Position numbers and translations under genes: made by a program. Under the pieces are notes generated by a model. It saw nothing but the letters and a program-made list of their open reading frames with translations. It had not been told where the DNA came from and ran no database searches. Positions 9,101 to 16,242 of a DNA stretch of 64,000 nt are shown one piece after another; within the stretch, counting starts at the first letter, position 1, and every line of letters begins with the position of its first letter. The DNA lies in assembly GCA_047601745.1 (NCBI GenBank), contig JASGIS010000001.1:1922001-1986000 (forward strand), written 5' to 3'. This DNA comes from JAKPAM01 sp047601745 (GTDB lineage Bacteria > Pseudomonadota > Gammaproteobacteria > Burkholderiales > Burkholderiaceae_E).

Positions 9101-10855
9101 ACGGTCGTCGATCCGGCCGGCACGACCGGCAAGGCCGCCGGCGCTGCGAATCGAGCCGGCGACGCCGGCTGGCGTGTGCCCGACCTGGCCGCGTTGTGGC
9201 TCGGTGACGTGCTCGAGCACGTCGACGTCGAGGCGGACCTGGCGTTCGCCGATCGCCTGCAGCGGCTGCGCGCCGCGCCGGCCGAGCCGCCCCCGCTGCC
9301 GGCCGGCCTGCAGGCCGACCTGCGCCCTTACCAGCTCGAAGGCTATCAGTGGCTGATGCAAAGGGCGCAGGCCGGTGTCGGCGCGTGCCTCGCGGACGAC
9401 ATGGGACTGGGCAAGACGATCCAGTCGCTGGCCGTCCTGCTCGCGCGCGCCGAACTCGGCCCGGCGCTGGTGGTCGCGCCGACCTCGGTGTGCGGCAACT
9501 GGGTCGATGAGGCGCGACGTTTCGCGCCGTCGCTGAAGGTGCGCGCGCACGGTGGTGCGGCGCGGGCGAGCGGCGGCACGGCCACTGGTGCCGGCGCTAA
9601 TGCCAGTGCCAATGCCGCCGCCAGTGCCAACGCCAACGCCAGTGCCAGTGCCAGTGCCAGTGCCAGTGCCGGCGCCGGATCGCTGGACGGACTCGGCGCC
9701 AACGATCTGGTCGTCGTCTCGTACACGATGCTGCAGCAGGGCGAAGACGCGTTCGCCGGCGTCGAATGGGCGACGCTGATCGTCGACGAGGCGCAGGCCG
9801 TCAAGAACGCCGCGGCCAAGCGCTCGAAGGCCGTCGCCGGCCTGTCGGCCGCGTTCCGGGTCGCGCTGTCGGGCACGCCGATCGAGAACCGGCTCAGCGA
9901 GCTGTGGTCGATCATGAACATCGTCAACCCGGGCCTGCTCGGCAGCGCCAAGCGTTTCGCGCAGCGCTTCGTGCTGCCGATCGAACGCACGCGCGACCTG
10001 AAGGCCCAGCGCACGCTGCGCCGGCTGATCGGCCCGTTCGTACTGCGGCGGATCAAGGCGCAGGTGCTCGACGACCTGCCGCCGCGCACCGAAGTGACGC
10101 TGGCGATCGAGCCGACGCCGGAAGAGGCCGCTTATTACGAAGCGCTGCGGCGCGAGGCCTTGCAGATCGCGCTGGTCGAAGGCGCGCGCGCGCCCGGCTC
10201 GGCGGCGGCATCGTCCGGCGGCGCCGATGACGGCCGCGCGCGCTTCCACGTGCTGGCGCAGTTGACGCGCCTGCGCCGCGCCGCCTGCGATCCGCGGCTG
10301 GTCAACCCCGAGCTGGACATCGCCGGCGCCAAGATTCCGGCGTTCGTCGAACTGGTCACCGAACTGGCCGCCAACCGGCACCGCGCGCTGGTGTTCAGCC
10401 AGTTCGTCGACTTCCTGCAGCGCCTGCGCGACGCGGCCGATCAGGCCGGCCTCAGTTATCAGTACCTGGACGGCTCGACGCCGGCCGCCGACCGGCAGGC
10501 GCGCGTCGACGCGTTCCAGCGCGGACAGGGCGACCTGTTCCTGATCAGCCTGAAGGCCGGCGGTTTCGGCCTGAACCTGACCGCCGCCGACTACGTCGTC
10601 ATCGTCGATCCGTGGTGGAATCCGGCCGCCGAAGACCAGGCGATGGGCCGCGCGCACCGGATCGGCCAGCAGCGTCCGGTCACCGTCTACCGGCTCGTCA
10701 CGCAGCGCACGATCGAGCAGCGCATCGTCGAGCTGCACCACGACAAGCGCGCGCTGGCCGAAGGCGTGCTCGACGACATCGACAGCGGCGCCGCGCTGAC
10801 GCTGACCGATCTGGTCGGATTGCTCGACGATCCGAACGCGGCCGGCGATGCGTGA
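6149..10855 (+). CDS. large SNF2 family DNA-dependent ATPase
   Basis: A 1568-residue SNF2/Swi2-type ATPase. Residues 1-1070 are an N-terminal region seen in a subgroup of proteobacterial SNF2 proteins. The ATPase core has motif I DDMGLGKT (about 1084-1091), Ia VVAPTSVCGNW, II DEAQ (about 1212-1215), III SGTPIENRLSELWS, then the C-terminal lobe with FSQFVDFLQRLR, LKAGGFGLNLTAADYV and RAHRIGQQRPVTVYRL. Two low-complexity insertions from hexanucleotide repeats are odd: Gly-Ala repeats at about 940-961 before the core, and Ser/Asn-Ala repeats at about 1144-1178 between motifs Ia and II. The stop codon is the first three bases of a 130-bp dispersed repeat, so the native C-terminus may have been trimmed slightly. 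SNF2 proteins remodel nucleic acid-protein complexes; the target is unknown. Confidence 0.9.
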   Translation: MSTPCQHHRFAPGAALVRALSKYELNPHESSTLPRMAAVQVDPGDVAVVLRALALAWTPRHRNWLITFLRELGQRTVAGTLFGQPQVDACLLELVRREEVMRSEAGWQCLVRHKSLRYREAVQAEGFERWRDALMRIEGVRDHRSVVFFQRDNQAITLARLIVYGGGGVDQWRALETGYSGLSHTASVLDQVMLSGFDPELFDRADRTLGAALLALALQVALRELDPHGLAPLRYAQDWIARSGARTPLGLRARVAEWLMFGARTDEADALARDVRTGEFAALRAGIQATRGQWREAAGAYEAAFAQLKAESTGRKALGPENTRWLYPMSLFGTRDASCIAQARKFALAESGARRATPDTPWGLWAVAAEMRLGDRPRDPSFASFHDWHASHVQLNLVARRMLQAWAAAGQAPPPSPGSSQALAARLRDCELWWLLDQVEAADQLLAGKQTTKTFFASGGHESWREALAAIAALGQDNGGESVRTAGADTRLLWVLSVDRHQRLTRIEPYEQKRGPRGWSKPKSVPLSRLARAATLDPHDARVARAIKADRRFGTHRPMLDLMDAAAALVGHPHVVFDDLLDQPVALVEALPDIRVIEEGDHWRLAFEPDLGLAFDRAAQADIDIGEPDAGGERRAPEGALRTQFVIRDVSPADVRAGLVPAPSPWRAWLIRLTPAHRRVYELSQSGLRVPRSASAEIQSVLPVLGAHFRLKSDAIEGARQVAPRGGLRAELSRRGERFGLRLVAAPLGPGGPRFAPGQGREEVVAMVDGSLLGARRSLDDETRALRDVVERFDFLEPEDDDARAALAQAPEWTLRDPQQVLSLLEVLPTLASIDAIDWPDGRPIAVQPVADRGLKVKVRTEGHWFRIEGALPVDETRVVELGRLIEWVGQHRSRYVPIGDGKYLALTDSLRQRIEDLAAVAEPARRTPRVGTGAGVAAGAGAGAGAGAGAGAGAGAGAGADAAAGAGAGTGTAEPAAGDESLATVVDPAGTTGKAAGAANRAGDAGWRVPDLAALWLGDVLEHVDVEADLAFADRLQRLRAAPAEPPPLPAGLQADLRPYQLEGYQWLMQRAQAGVGACLADDMGLGKTIQSLAVLLARAELGPALVVAPTSVCGNWVDEARRFAPSLKVRAHGGAARASGGTATGAGANASANAAASANANASASASASASAGAGSLDGLGANDLVVVSYTMLQQGEDAFAGVEWATLIVDEAQAVKNAAAKRSKAVAGLSAAFRVALSGTPIENRLSELWSIMNIVNPGLLGSAKRFAQRFVLPIERTRDLKAQRTLRRLIGPFVLRRIKAQVLDDLPPRTEVTLAIEPTPEEAAYYEALRREALQIALVEGARAPGSAAASSGGADDGRARFHVLAQLTRLRRAACDPRLVNPELDIAGAKIPAFVELVTELAANRHRALVFSQFVDFLQRLRDAADQAGLSYQYLDGSTPAADRQARVDAFQRGQGDLFLISLKAGGFGLNLTAADYVVIVDPWWNPAAEDQAMGRAHRIGQQRPVTVYRLVTQRTIEQRIVELHHDKRALAEGVLDDIDSGAALTLTDLVGLLDDPNAAGDA
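8966..9031. repeat. hexanucleotide tandem repeat, (GGTGCT)7(GGTGCC)4
   Basis: Seven exact GGTGCT units are followed by four GGTGCC units, in frame with the SNF2 gene and coding for (Gly-Ala)11. Imperfect Gly/Ala codons extend it on both sides. Repeats of six bases can change length by slippage without a frameshift. Confidence 0.97.
9638..9670. repeat. hexanucleotide tandem repeat, (GCCAGT)5
   Basis: Five exact GCCAGT units (Ala-Ser) plus a final GCC lie inside a wider imperfect tract (about 9580-9678) coding for Ala alternating with Ser, Asn and Gly. The tract falls between ATPase motifs Ia and II of the SNF2 protein. Confidence 0.95.
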
Positions 10856-10982
10856 CCACGGGCCAAAGCGCAAGCCTCGTCCTGCAGGACGAGGTCAAGC
10901 GAGGCAATCGTTGTCTGGCGCCGAAGGCGCCCCCGTATCGTGGCGAGGAAGCTCCCGCCTTCAGGCGGGAGTGACTCACTGG
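10853..10982 (+). repeat. 130-bp double-hairpin repeat, copy 1
   Basis: It matches 32843-32972 over 130 bases with no gaps and seven mismatches. It begins TGACCACGGGCCAAAGCG and ends GACTCACTGG. It contains two 8-bp stems with 4-base loops: CCTCGTCC/GGACGAGG at 10875-10894 and CTCCCGCC-TTCA-GGCGGGAG at 10952-10971. The hairpin near the right end followed by GACTCAC resembles the right ends of IS200/IS605 (TnpB/IS1341-type) elements, but there is no transposase gene. Here it supplies the stop codon of the SNF2 gene and the probable GTG start of the BenE gene. Both edges are defined by where the two copies stop matching. Confidence 0.9.
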
Positions 10983-12119
10983 CTGCCCCCGTTGGCAGCC
11001 GGCTTCGTCGCGGTCCTGATCGGATTCGCCAGTTCGGCCGTCATCGTGTTCCAGGCCGCCGCGGCCGCAGGTGCCACGCCGGCGCAGGTCGGTTCGTGGA
11101 TCCTGGCGCTGTGCGTCGGCATGGCCGTCACGTCGATCATCCCTTCGCTGATCTATCGCCAGCCGATCCTGACCGCGTGGTCGACGCCGGGCGCGGCGCT
11201 GCTGGCCGTGGGCCTGAACGGCGTGCCGATGAGCGATGCGATCGGCGCGTTCATCGTCTGCGGCCTGATGATCACGGTCTGCGGCCTGACCGGCTGGTTC
11301 GAGCGCGCGATGTCGCGGATCCCGATCGCGATCGCCTCGGCGCTGCTGGCCGGCGTGCTGTTCCGCTTCGGCGCCGACGTGTTCGTCGCGGCGCGCACGC
11401 AGCGCTGGCTGGTGCTGGCGATGTTCGTCGCCTATCTCGTGTTCAAGCGCTGGCTGCCGCGTTATGCGGTGATCGGCGTGCTCGGCGTCGGCGTGGCCGT
11501 CGCCGCCGCGGGCGGCCTGTTGCACGTCGAGTCGCTGTCGATCGCGCTCGCTCGCCCCCAGTTCGTCATGCCGACGTTCAGCGTGCCGGTGCTGATCAGC
11601 GTATCGGTGCCGCTGTTCATCGTCACGATGGCGTCGCAGAACCTGCCGGGCGTCGCGGTGATGCGCGCCGCCGGCTACCCGACGCCGGTGTCGGCGCTGC
11701 TGGTCTGGACCGGCGTGGCCACCGTCGTGCTCGCGCCGTTCGGCGCTTATGCATTGAACCTGGCGGCGATCACCGCGGCGATCTGCATGGGCAAGGAGGC
11801 GCACGACGATCCGGCGCGCCGGCATCGCGCGTCGATCGCGGCCGGCGTGTTCTATCTGCTGGCCGGCCTGTTCGGCGCCACCGTCGTCGGCCTGTTCAGC
11901 GCGTTTCCGAAGGAACTGATCATGGCGCTCGCAGGCCTCGCGCTGCTGGCCACGATCGGCAACGGCCTGCAGGCGGCGATGCAGGACGAGCGCCAGCGCG
12001 AGCCGGCGCTGATCACGTTCCTCGTCACCGCCTCGGGCGTCAGCCTGCTCGGCATCGGCGCCGCGTTCTGGGGGCTGGTGGCGGGGGCGGTTGCGATGGG
12101 GGTGTGGCGGAGGCGGTGA
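10971..12119 (+). CDS. BenE/YdcO family membrane transporter
   Basis: A BenE/YdcO-type secondary transporter of the inner membrane (benzoate/H+ symporter family), about 382 residues with some 11-12 hydrophobic spans. Family marks are GFVAVLIGFASSAVIVFQAA near the start, YRQPILTAWSTPGAALL, FIVTMASQNLPGVAVMRAAGY, and FLVTASGVSLLGIGAAFWGL at the end. The start is unusual. The only codon next to the conserved region is GTG at 10971, whose first base closes the hairpin of the 130-bp repeat; E. coli YdcO has only a few more residues. An upstream ATG at 10848, overlapping the SNF2 stop, would add 41 residues encoded by the repeat. No native promoter is visible, so expression may depend on the SNF2 transcript. 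Substrate not known. Confidence 0.85.
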   Translation: MTHWLPPLAAGFVAVLIGFASSAVIVFQAAAAAGATPAQVGSWILALCVGMAVTSIIPSLIYRQPILTAWSTPGAALLAVGLNGVPMSDAIGAFIVCGLMITVCGLTGWFERAMSRIPIAIASALLAGVLFRFGADVFVAARTQRWLVLAMFVAYLVFKRWLPRYAVIGVLGVGVAVAAAGGLLHVESLSIALARPQFVMPTFSVPVLISVSVPLFIVTMASQNLPGVAVMRAAGYPTPVSALLVWTGVATVVLAPFGAYALNLAAITAAICMGKEAHDDPARRHRASIAAGVFYLLAGLFGATVVGLFSAFPKELIMALAGLALLATIGNGLQAAMQDERQREPALITFLVTASGVSLLGIGAAFWGLVAGAVAMGVWRRR

Positions 12120-12479
12120 TTAGTCGTCGCCTTGGGCAACGAGTGCCTGCACCTGCTTGTACAAGGTCGGTAGATCACTCTGGACCGTTTTCCAGACGAT
12201 CTCCAGATCCACATCTGTATAGCCATGGGAGAGGCGGTTTCGCATGGTGTACATGACCAGCCATGGAACGTCGCTGTTCTTTGCGGTGAACGCGGGAGCC
12301 ATGCGTTGGATGTTCTTGGACGCCTCGCCGATGACCTCGAGATTGCGGAATACCGCGTCCTGTACCAGTTCATTGCTCAGGAACTTCGTCTCGTCCATCT
12401 CTGCCGTGTAGCGATTGATGCGCTCGATGGCCTGCAAGATGTGCCCGAGGTAATCGGGAACGCGCAGCGCTTTGTTCAT
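12120..12479 (-). CDS. hepT: HepT-like RNase toxin (DUF86)
   Basis: A 119-residue HEPN-domain toxin of the HepT/DUF86 family. The catalytic motif Rx4HxY is present as RNRLSHGY (about residues 81-88), the site whose Tyr is AMPylated by the partner MntA in characterised systems. The region LVQDAVFRNLEVIGEASKNI is also typical. The ATG at 12477-12479 overlaps the mntA 3' end by four bases, so the two are translationally coupled, nucleotidyltransferase first. Its stop abuts the stop of the BenE gene on the other strand with no spacer. Known HepT proteins cut mRNA or tRNA in the cytoplasm. Confidence 0.93.
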   Translation of the reverse strand: MNKALRVPDYLGHILQAIERINRYTAEMDETKFLSNELVQDAVFRNLEVIGEASKNIQRMAPAFTAKNSDVPWLVMYTMRNRLSHGYTDVDLEIVWKTVQSDLPTLYKQVQALVAQGDD

Positions 12480-12766
12480 ACGGGAACGGCCTCGGCAAGG
12501 ACCAAGTGTCGGAACTTGACTGGCAGCGCCCTGGGCGTCAGCACGTCGACCCGGATGCCGAGCAGTTGTTCCAACTCGACTTGTATCGCGGCCACATCCA
12601 TGAGCGTCGTCTCGGGAGTCGGATCGATGAGCAGATCCAGATCGCTTCCGTCCGTGTCGTGGCCACGCAGCACGGAGCCGAACACCCGGGCGTTGCGGGC
12701 GCGGTGGGACTCGACCACGCGACGGATCGCGGCGCGGTTCGAGGCCAGGGCTTCGGAGGGCTTCAT
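12476..12766 (-). CDS. mntA: MntA-like minimal nucleotidyltransferase antitoxin
   Basis: A 96-residue minimal nucleotidyltransferase. The pol-beta type motif GSx10DxD is intact: GSVLRGHDTDGSDLDLLID (about residues 30-48). A third acidic position occurs in the later strand IRVDVLTP. In known MntA-HepT systems this enzyme adds AMP units to the HepT tyrosine and so neutralises it. It is the first gene of the pair and overlaps hepT by four bases. Both key motifs of the module look functional, unlike several other toxin systems in this block. Confidence 0.92.
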   Translation of the reverse strand: MKPSEALASNRAAIRRVVESHRARNARVFGSVLRGHDTDGSDLDLLIDPTPETTLMDVAAIQVELEQLLGIRVDVLTPRALPVKFRHLVLAEAVPV

Positions 12767-13104
12767 GGATGCTCCATCGAAGGGATCGAGCCCGATGGTA
12801 ATGCAAGGCCGCTCGGAAAACAGCCGCCATCTGTTCGGATGGCGGATGCGCCGGATCGCGCGCGCCGACCTGCGCCTGCTCGAGGCCCGCGCCCTGTTGG
12901 TTCGGCACTTTTTTCACGCGTGTTGTTGCGCCGCACGATGGTCGTTGGGCTTGCCGCGTCCGGTGTTGCATATCTCACTGAAGCGTCGTCGAGGGGTCGT
13001 TAGATTCTCGTCAGCTTCGATCGACGGATCGAGCGCCCGACCCGGGTGCGGCCCCGATCGAGAACTGACGAAGAACGCTCTCCTCTTTTCGACAAGGACG
13101 CCTC
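12767..13104. other. divergent intergenic region upstream of mntA-hepT and adhesin 1
   Basis: This 338-base spacer should contain the promoters of the mntA-hepT operon (leftward) and the first adhesin gene (rightward). A purine-rich AAGGA at about 13094 precedes the GTG start of the adhesin. No gene or clear promoter boxes could be assigned. Confidence 0.5.
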
Positions 13105-15903
13105 GTGGCTTTGACTCTGCACATCACCCGGTCCAACGGCAACATCGATTCGAAACCGCTGACGCGCACGCTGTCGTCCGTCGAAGTGATGCCCGGCGAT
13201 ACGGTCCGCGTCATCGATGCCGCCACCGGCCGTCCGGCCGACAAGCTGCGCGTCCGGCAAGCGGGCCGATCGCTGTGGGTCGAAGGCCTGCCCGATGATC
13301 AGTCTCTGGAGCTGAGCCGTTTCTTCGACGATTGCGCCGATGGACGCTCTTGCGTGCTGCAGCTCGATGCCGACTCGATGGTGACGTCCGCCGACGTGAT
13401 GGTCGCGCAGGCGGTGGTCGCGCCGGCCAGCGATGCGGCGGCGGGACTGGCCGGCGGATCGGCCGCGACGGCCGGAGGCGCCGCTGGTGCCGTCGGTGCC
13501 GCCGCGGCGGGGGCGGCGGCGCTGACACCGGCCACGATCGGCGGCGTGCTGCTGGGCACCGTCGCGGTCGGCGCGGCTGCCGGCGGTGGGGGTGGTGGCG
13601 GTAGCGACGGTGGCGGTAGCGGTGGTAGCGGCGGTGCCCAGCAGCCGCAGGGCGATGGCGGGGGCAGCAATGCGGGCGGCTCCGGCGGCGCAGGCATTTC
13701 CGGCGGTGCCGGCGGGACCGGGAGTGCCGGAGGGACCGGTGGCGTGGGAGAGACCGGCGGCACGGGAGGGAGCGGCAACACCGGAAATACCGGAAACGCG
13801 GGAGGTGGCGCGGATGCCGGAAGTACCGATGGCACCGGTCATGCCGGCCAGGCGGGTAGCGGTACCGGCGCAACCGGCACCGACGGCGAAGGCCCCGGCC
13901 GCACGGATGGCGGATCGCCTGGCGCGTCGGGCCCGGACGACGGAGGTGGCACCGGTGGCGGCGCGACCGGCCCTGTCGACACCCTGCCGCCGGCATCGCC
14001 GGCCGTGGGTATCGTCGCCGGCGACGACGTCGTCAATCGCGTCGAGGCCGGGGCGGGCGTCGTCATCAGTGGCACGGCCGAGGCCGGCAGCACGGTGACG
14101 ATCACCTGGGGAGGCCACACGGCGACGACGCGTGCTGCCGACGATCAGAGCTGGTCGGTCACGATCGCCGAGGCCGACGTACCGGTCGATGGTGCGCAGG
14201 TGCCGGTCCGCGTCACGGCGACCGACGCGGCCGGCAACGTCAGCGACGAGACCGTTCGCGCGGTGGCGATCGACACCATGGCGCCAGGCGTGGCGACCGC
14301 GGGCGTCGACGCACACGGCGTGCTGAGCGGCACGTTGAGCACGGCCGCCGCCACCGTCACCGTCAGCGACGGCACGACGACGCTCGCCGCCGTGGTATCG
14401 GCGGACGGTCTCGGGTTTTCGGTCCTCGGGCAGGTGTTCGCGCCTGGCCAGGCGCTGACGATCATCGCCACCGACGCGGCCGGCAATCGCTCGGACCCGC
14501 ATGCCATCACGGTGCCGGCGACGCCGACGGCGACGAGCGGCACGGACGCCGCCGACACGCTGATCGGCGGCGCAGGCTCGCAAGTCATCGAAGGCGGTGC
14601 GGGCAACGACATCCTGATCGGCGGTACCGCGGGCAGCGTGCGCAACTACCAGTTCGAGTACTGGGATCTGCGCGGCGCGGCGGCAGGTACCGTGCTGCAC
14701 AAGGACGGAGCGGGCGCCCTGATCGTCTCCGGCGCGCCGATCGGCTGGACGATCGGTTCGACGCACGAGACCTACCAGCCGGTCTACGGCCGCGAGCAGG
14801 TGATGGGGGATCCGGACAGCCGCGGCGCCGACCTGGACTCGCATCTGGTCGGCACGGCGTTCGAATACGGTGCGGGCACGGACGTCAGGATGGGCCACTA
14901 CCACTGGGAGACCGTCGCCGCCGACAACACGGGGGCCGGCGCGATCTCGCAGACGATCGTCACGCAGGCCGGCACCACGTACACGTTGTCGATGGACGTC
15001 ACGAACCTCGCACAGGGCGCCGACCAGCGCGGCACGACCTTCGAGATCCGCTGGAACGGCGAACTGATCGGCCGGTATGACGGGACCGCGCATCGCTGGG
15101 TCGCAGGCGGGCCGCAGAACACCGCATCGGGCCTGGACCAGAGCTGGAACTTCGACGTCGTCGGCCGCGACGGCGCGACGGCGACGGAACTGGAGATCCG
15201 TACTTTCTACGACACGCTGTACACGACCGATGGCTCGCAGAACTGGCACGACGCCTACGTCGCCCACGTCGAACAGGTCACGCTGACGGCGCAGGGCCCG
15301 GTCGACGGCGACGACACGCTGGTCGGCGGTCGCGGCAACGACCTGTTGTGGGGGCAGGGCGGCAACGACGTGCTGTGGGGCGATTCGGTCGATGGCCACC
15401 ACGCGGGTTCGCACAACGTGTTCGTCTACTCGATGCGCGAGGTCAACGGCCGGGACACGATCATGGACTTCCGTCCCGGCACCGACCGGATCGCGATCAT
15501 CGACCTGCTCGATACCGCCGGCACGCACTCGAACATCGATTCGCTGAAAGCGGTGGCCGATGTCAACGGCGTCGCGCCCGGCCAGCCCGGCTACATCGGC
15601 ACGTACCGGCAGCCGGCGGGCACCACCAACCATGCCGACCGCAACCTGACGGCAGACGATCTGACGCAGGCGAGCAGTCCGACCCAGTATCTGTCCATCG
15701 ATTCGGATGGCGGCGACGTCCGGATCTCGTTCGTCGGCGGCGGCGTGGATCGGGGAGCCGTCACGCTGCGGGGAGTCGCCTTCAGCGAGGCCAACGACAG
15801 CGTGCAGGAACTGATCGACCAGGGTTACCTGACGCTGACGCAGGACGGCTTCAGCGAGCGGCTGTTGACGCTGCCTTCGTCGTTGAGTTCGACGGTCGTG
15901 TGA
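13105..15903 (+). CDS. RTX/BapA-like secreted surface protein, adhesin 1
   Basis: A 932-residue protein, predicted to be exported by a type I system and to act at the surface. Residues 1-85 are a BapA-type prefix domain (ITRSNGN..., GDTVRVIDAATGRPADKLRV). Next come an Ala/Gly-rich hydrophobic stretch (about 97-165) and a Gly-rich linker (about 155-295) with 15 consecutive G-X-X triplets. Ig-like repeats follow (VTATDAAGNVSDE). Then come RTX repeats (GGAGNDILIGG), a non-RTX module of about 200 residues (FEYWDLRG ... LEIRTFYD), more RTX (GGRGNDLLWGQGGNDVLWGD), and the end block VFVYSMREVNGRDTIMDFRPG. GTG start at 13105. No type I transporter lies in the window. Confidence 0.85.
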   Translation: MALTLHITRSNGNIDSKPLTRTLSSVEVMPGDTVRVIDAATGRPADKLRVRQAGRSLWVEGLPDDQSLELSRFFDDCADGRSCVLQLDADSMVTSADVMVAQAVVAPASDAAAGLAGGSAATAGGAAGAVGAAAAGAAALTPATIGGVLLGTVAVGAAAGGGGGGGSDGGGSGGSGGAQQPQGDGGGSNAGGSGGAGISGGAGGTGSAGGTGGVGETGGTGGSGNTGNTGNAGGGADAGSTDGTGHAGQAGSGTGATGTDGEGPGRTDGGSPGASGPDDGGGTGGGATGPVDTLPPASPAVGIVAGDDVVNRVEAGAGVVISGTAEAGSTVTITWGGHTATTRAADDQSWSVTIAEADVPVDGAQVPVRVTATDAAGNVSDETVRAVAIDTMAPGVATAGVDAHGVLSGTLSTAAATVTVSDGTTTLAAVVSADGLGFSVLGQVFAPGQALTIIATDAAGNRSDPHAITVPATPTATSGTDAADTLIGGAGSQVIEGGAGNDILIGGTAGSVRNYQFEYWDLRGAAAGTVLHKDGAGALIVSGAPIGWTIGSTHETYQPVYGREQVMGDPDSRGADLDSHLVGTAFEYGAGTDVRMGHYHWETVAADNTGAGAISQTIVTQAGTTYTLSMDVTNLAQGADQRGTTFEIRWNGELIGRYDGTAHRWVAGGPQNTASGLDQSWNFDVVGRDGATATELEIRTFYDTLYTTDGSQNWHDAYVAHVEQVTLTAQGPVDGDDTLVGGRGNDLLWGQGGNDVLWGDSVDGHHAGSHNVFVYSMREVNGRDTIMDFRPGTDRIAIIDLLDTAGTHSNIDSLKAVADVNGVAPGQPGYIGTYRQPAGTTNHADRNLTADDLTQASSPTQYLSIDSDGGDVRISFVGGGVDRGAVTLRGVAFSEANDSVQELIDQGYLTLTQDGFSERLLTLPSSLSSTVV

Positions 15904-15924
15904 CGCCGGCCGCGGTCTCGACGC

Positions 15925-16143
15925 CTATCCGCGCCAGGTATCGTCCGGCATGATCCGCTTCATGAACCGATCGAACAAAGGCACGGTAAACGCGGTGTCG
16001 CCGTGGTTCGGAGACCAGATCATGCCTTTGCGGATCAGACTGCTGCGAGTGAGCCCCAGTGATTGGACTTGTCGTCCGAGTTCCTCGGCGACGTCACCGG
16101 ACCGGCGTGGCTCTTTGACAACCGCACCGGATCGCGCAAAGTG
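15925..16143 (-). pseudogene. C-terminal remnant of an AAA-type ATP-binding protein
   Basis: About 70 codons on the minus strand, ending in TAG at 15925-15927, read like the tail of a known type of bacterial ATP-binding protein: LGRQVQSLGLTRSSLIRKGM, then IWSPNHGDTAFTVPLFDRFMKRIMP. The family normally has several hundred residues before this; here the sequence upstream turns into the leader of adhesin 2 and no start codon or ATPase motifs exist. I read it as the scar of a gene lost when the adhesin array formed or expanded. The identification rests on recall of the tail motif, not on a search. Confidence 0.6.
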
Positions 16144-16242
16144 ATCAGCCTGTTCCCCGCAAGTGTTTAAACTTGTCGGCGAGTCTTCCAAAAACGATCC
16201 GTCTACCGAACGGACATCACCACGCAAGCACGGGGAGCAGTC

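Noticed and set aside
8966..9680. CRISPR-like or satellite array
   Set aside because: The units are six bases long, in frame and within a coding sequence; there are no spacers.
7625..10873. A long open frame (over 1000 codons) on the strand opposite the SNF2 gene
   Set aside because: It is a by-product of the high GC content. Its protein is Arg/Gln/Asp-rich and repetitive with no recognisable domain, while the sense strand has all SNF2 motifs.
10853..10982. tRNA or attachment site at the 130-bp repeat
   Set aside because: No cloverleaf, no tRNA end and no integrase nearby; the two hairpins do not fit a tRNA.
16170..16186. Near-palindrome CAAGTGTTTAAACTTG before adhesin 2
   Set aside because: The arms are not perfect and the site is about 60 bases from the start with no supporting boxes; too weak to call an operator.
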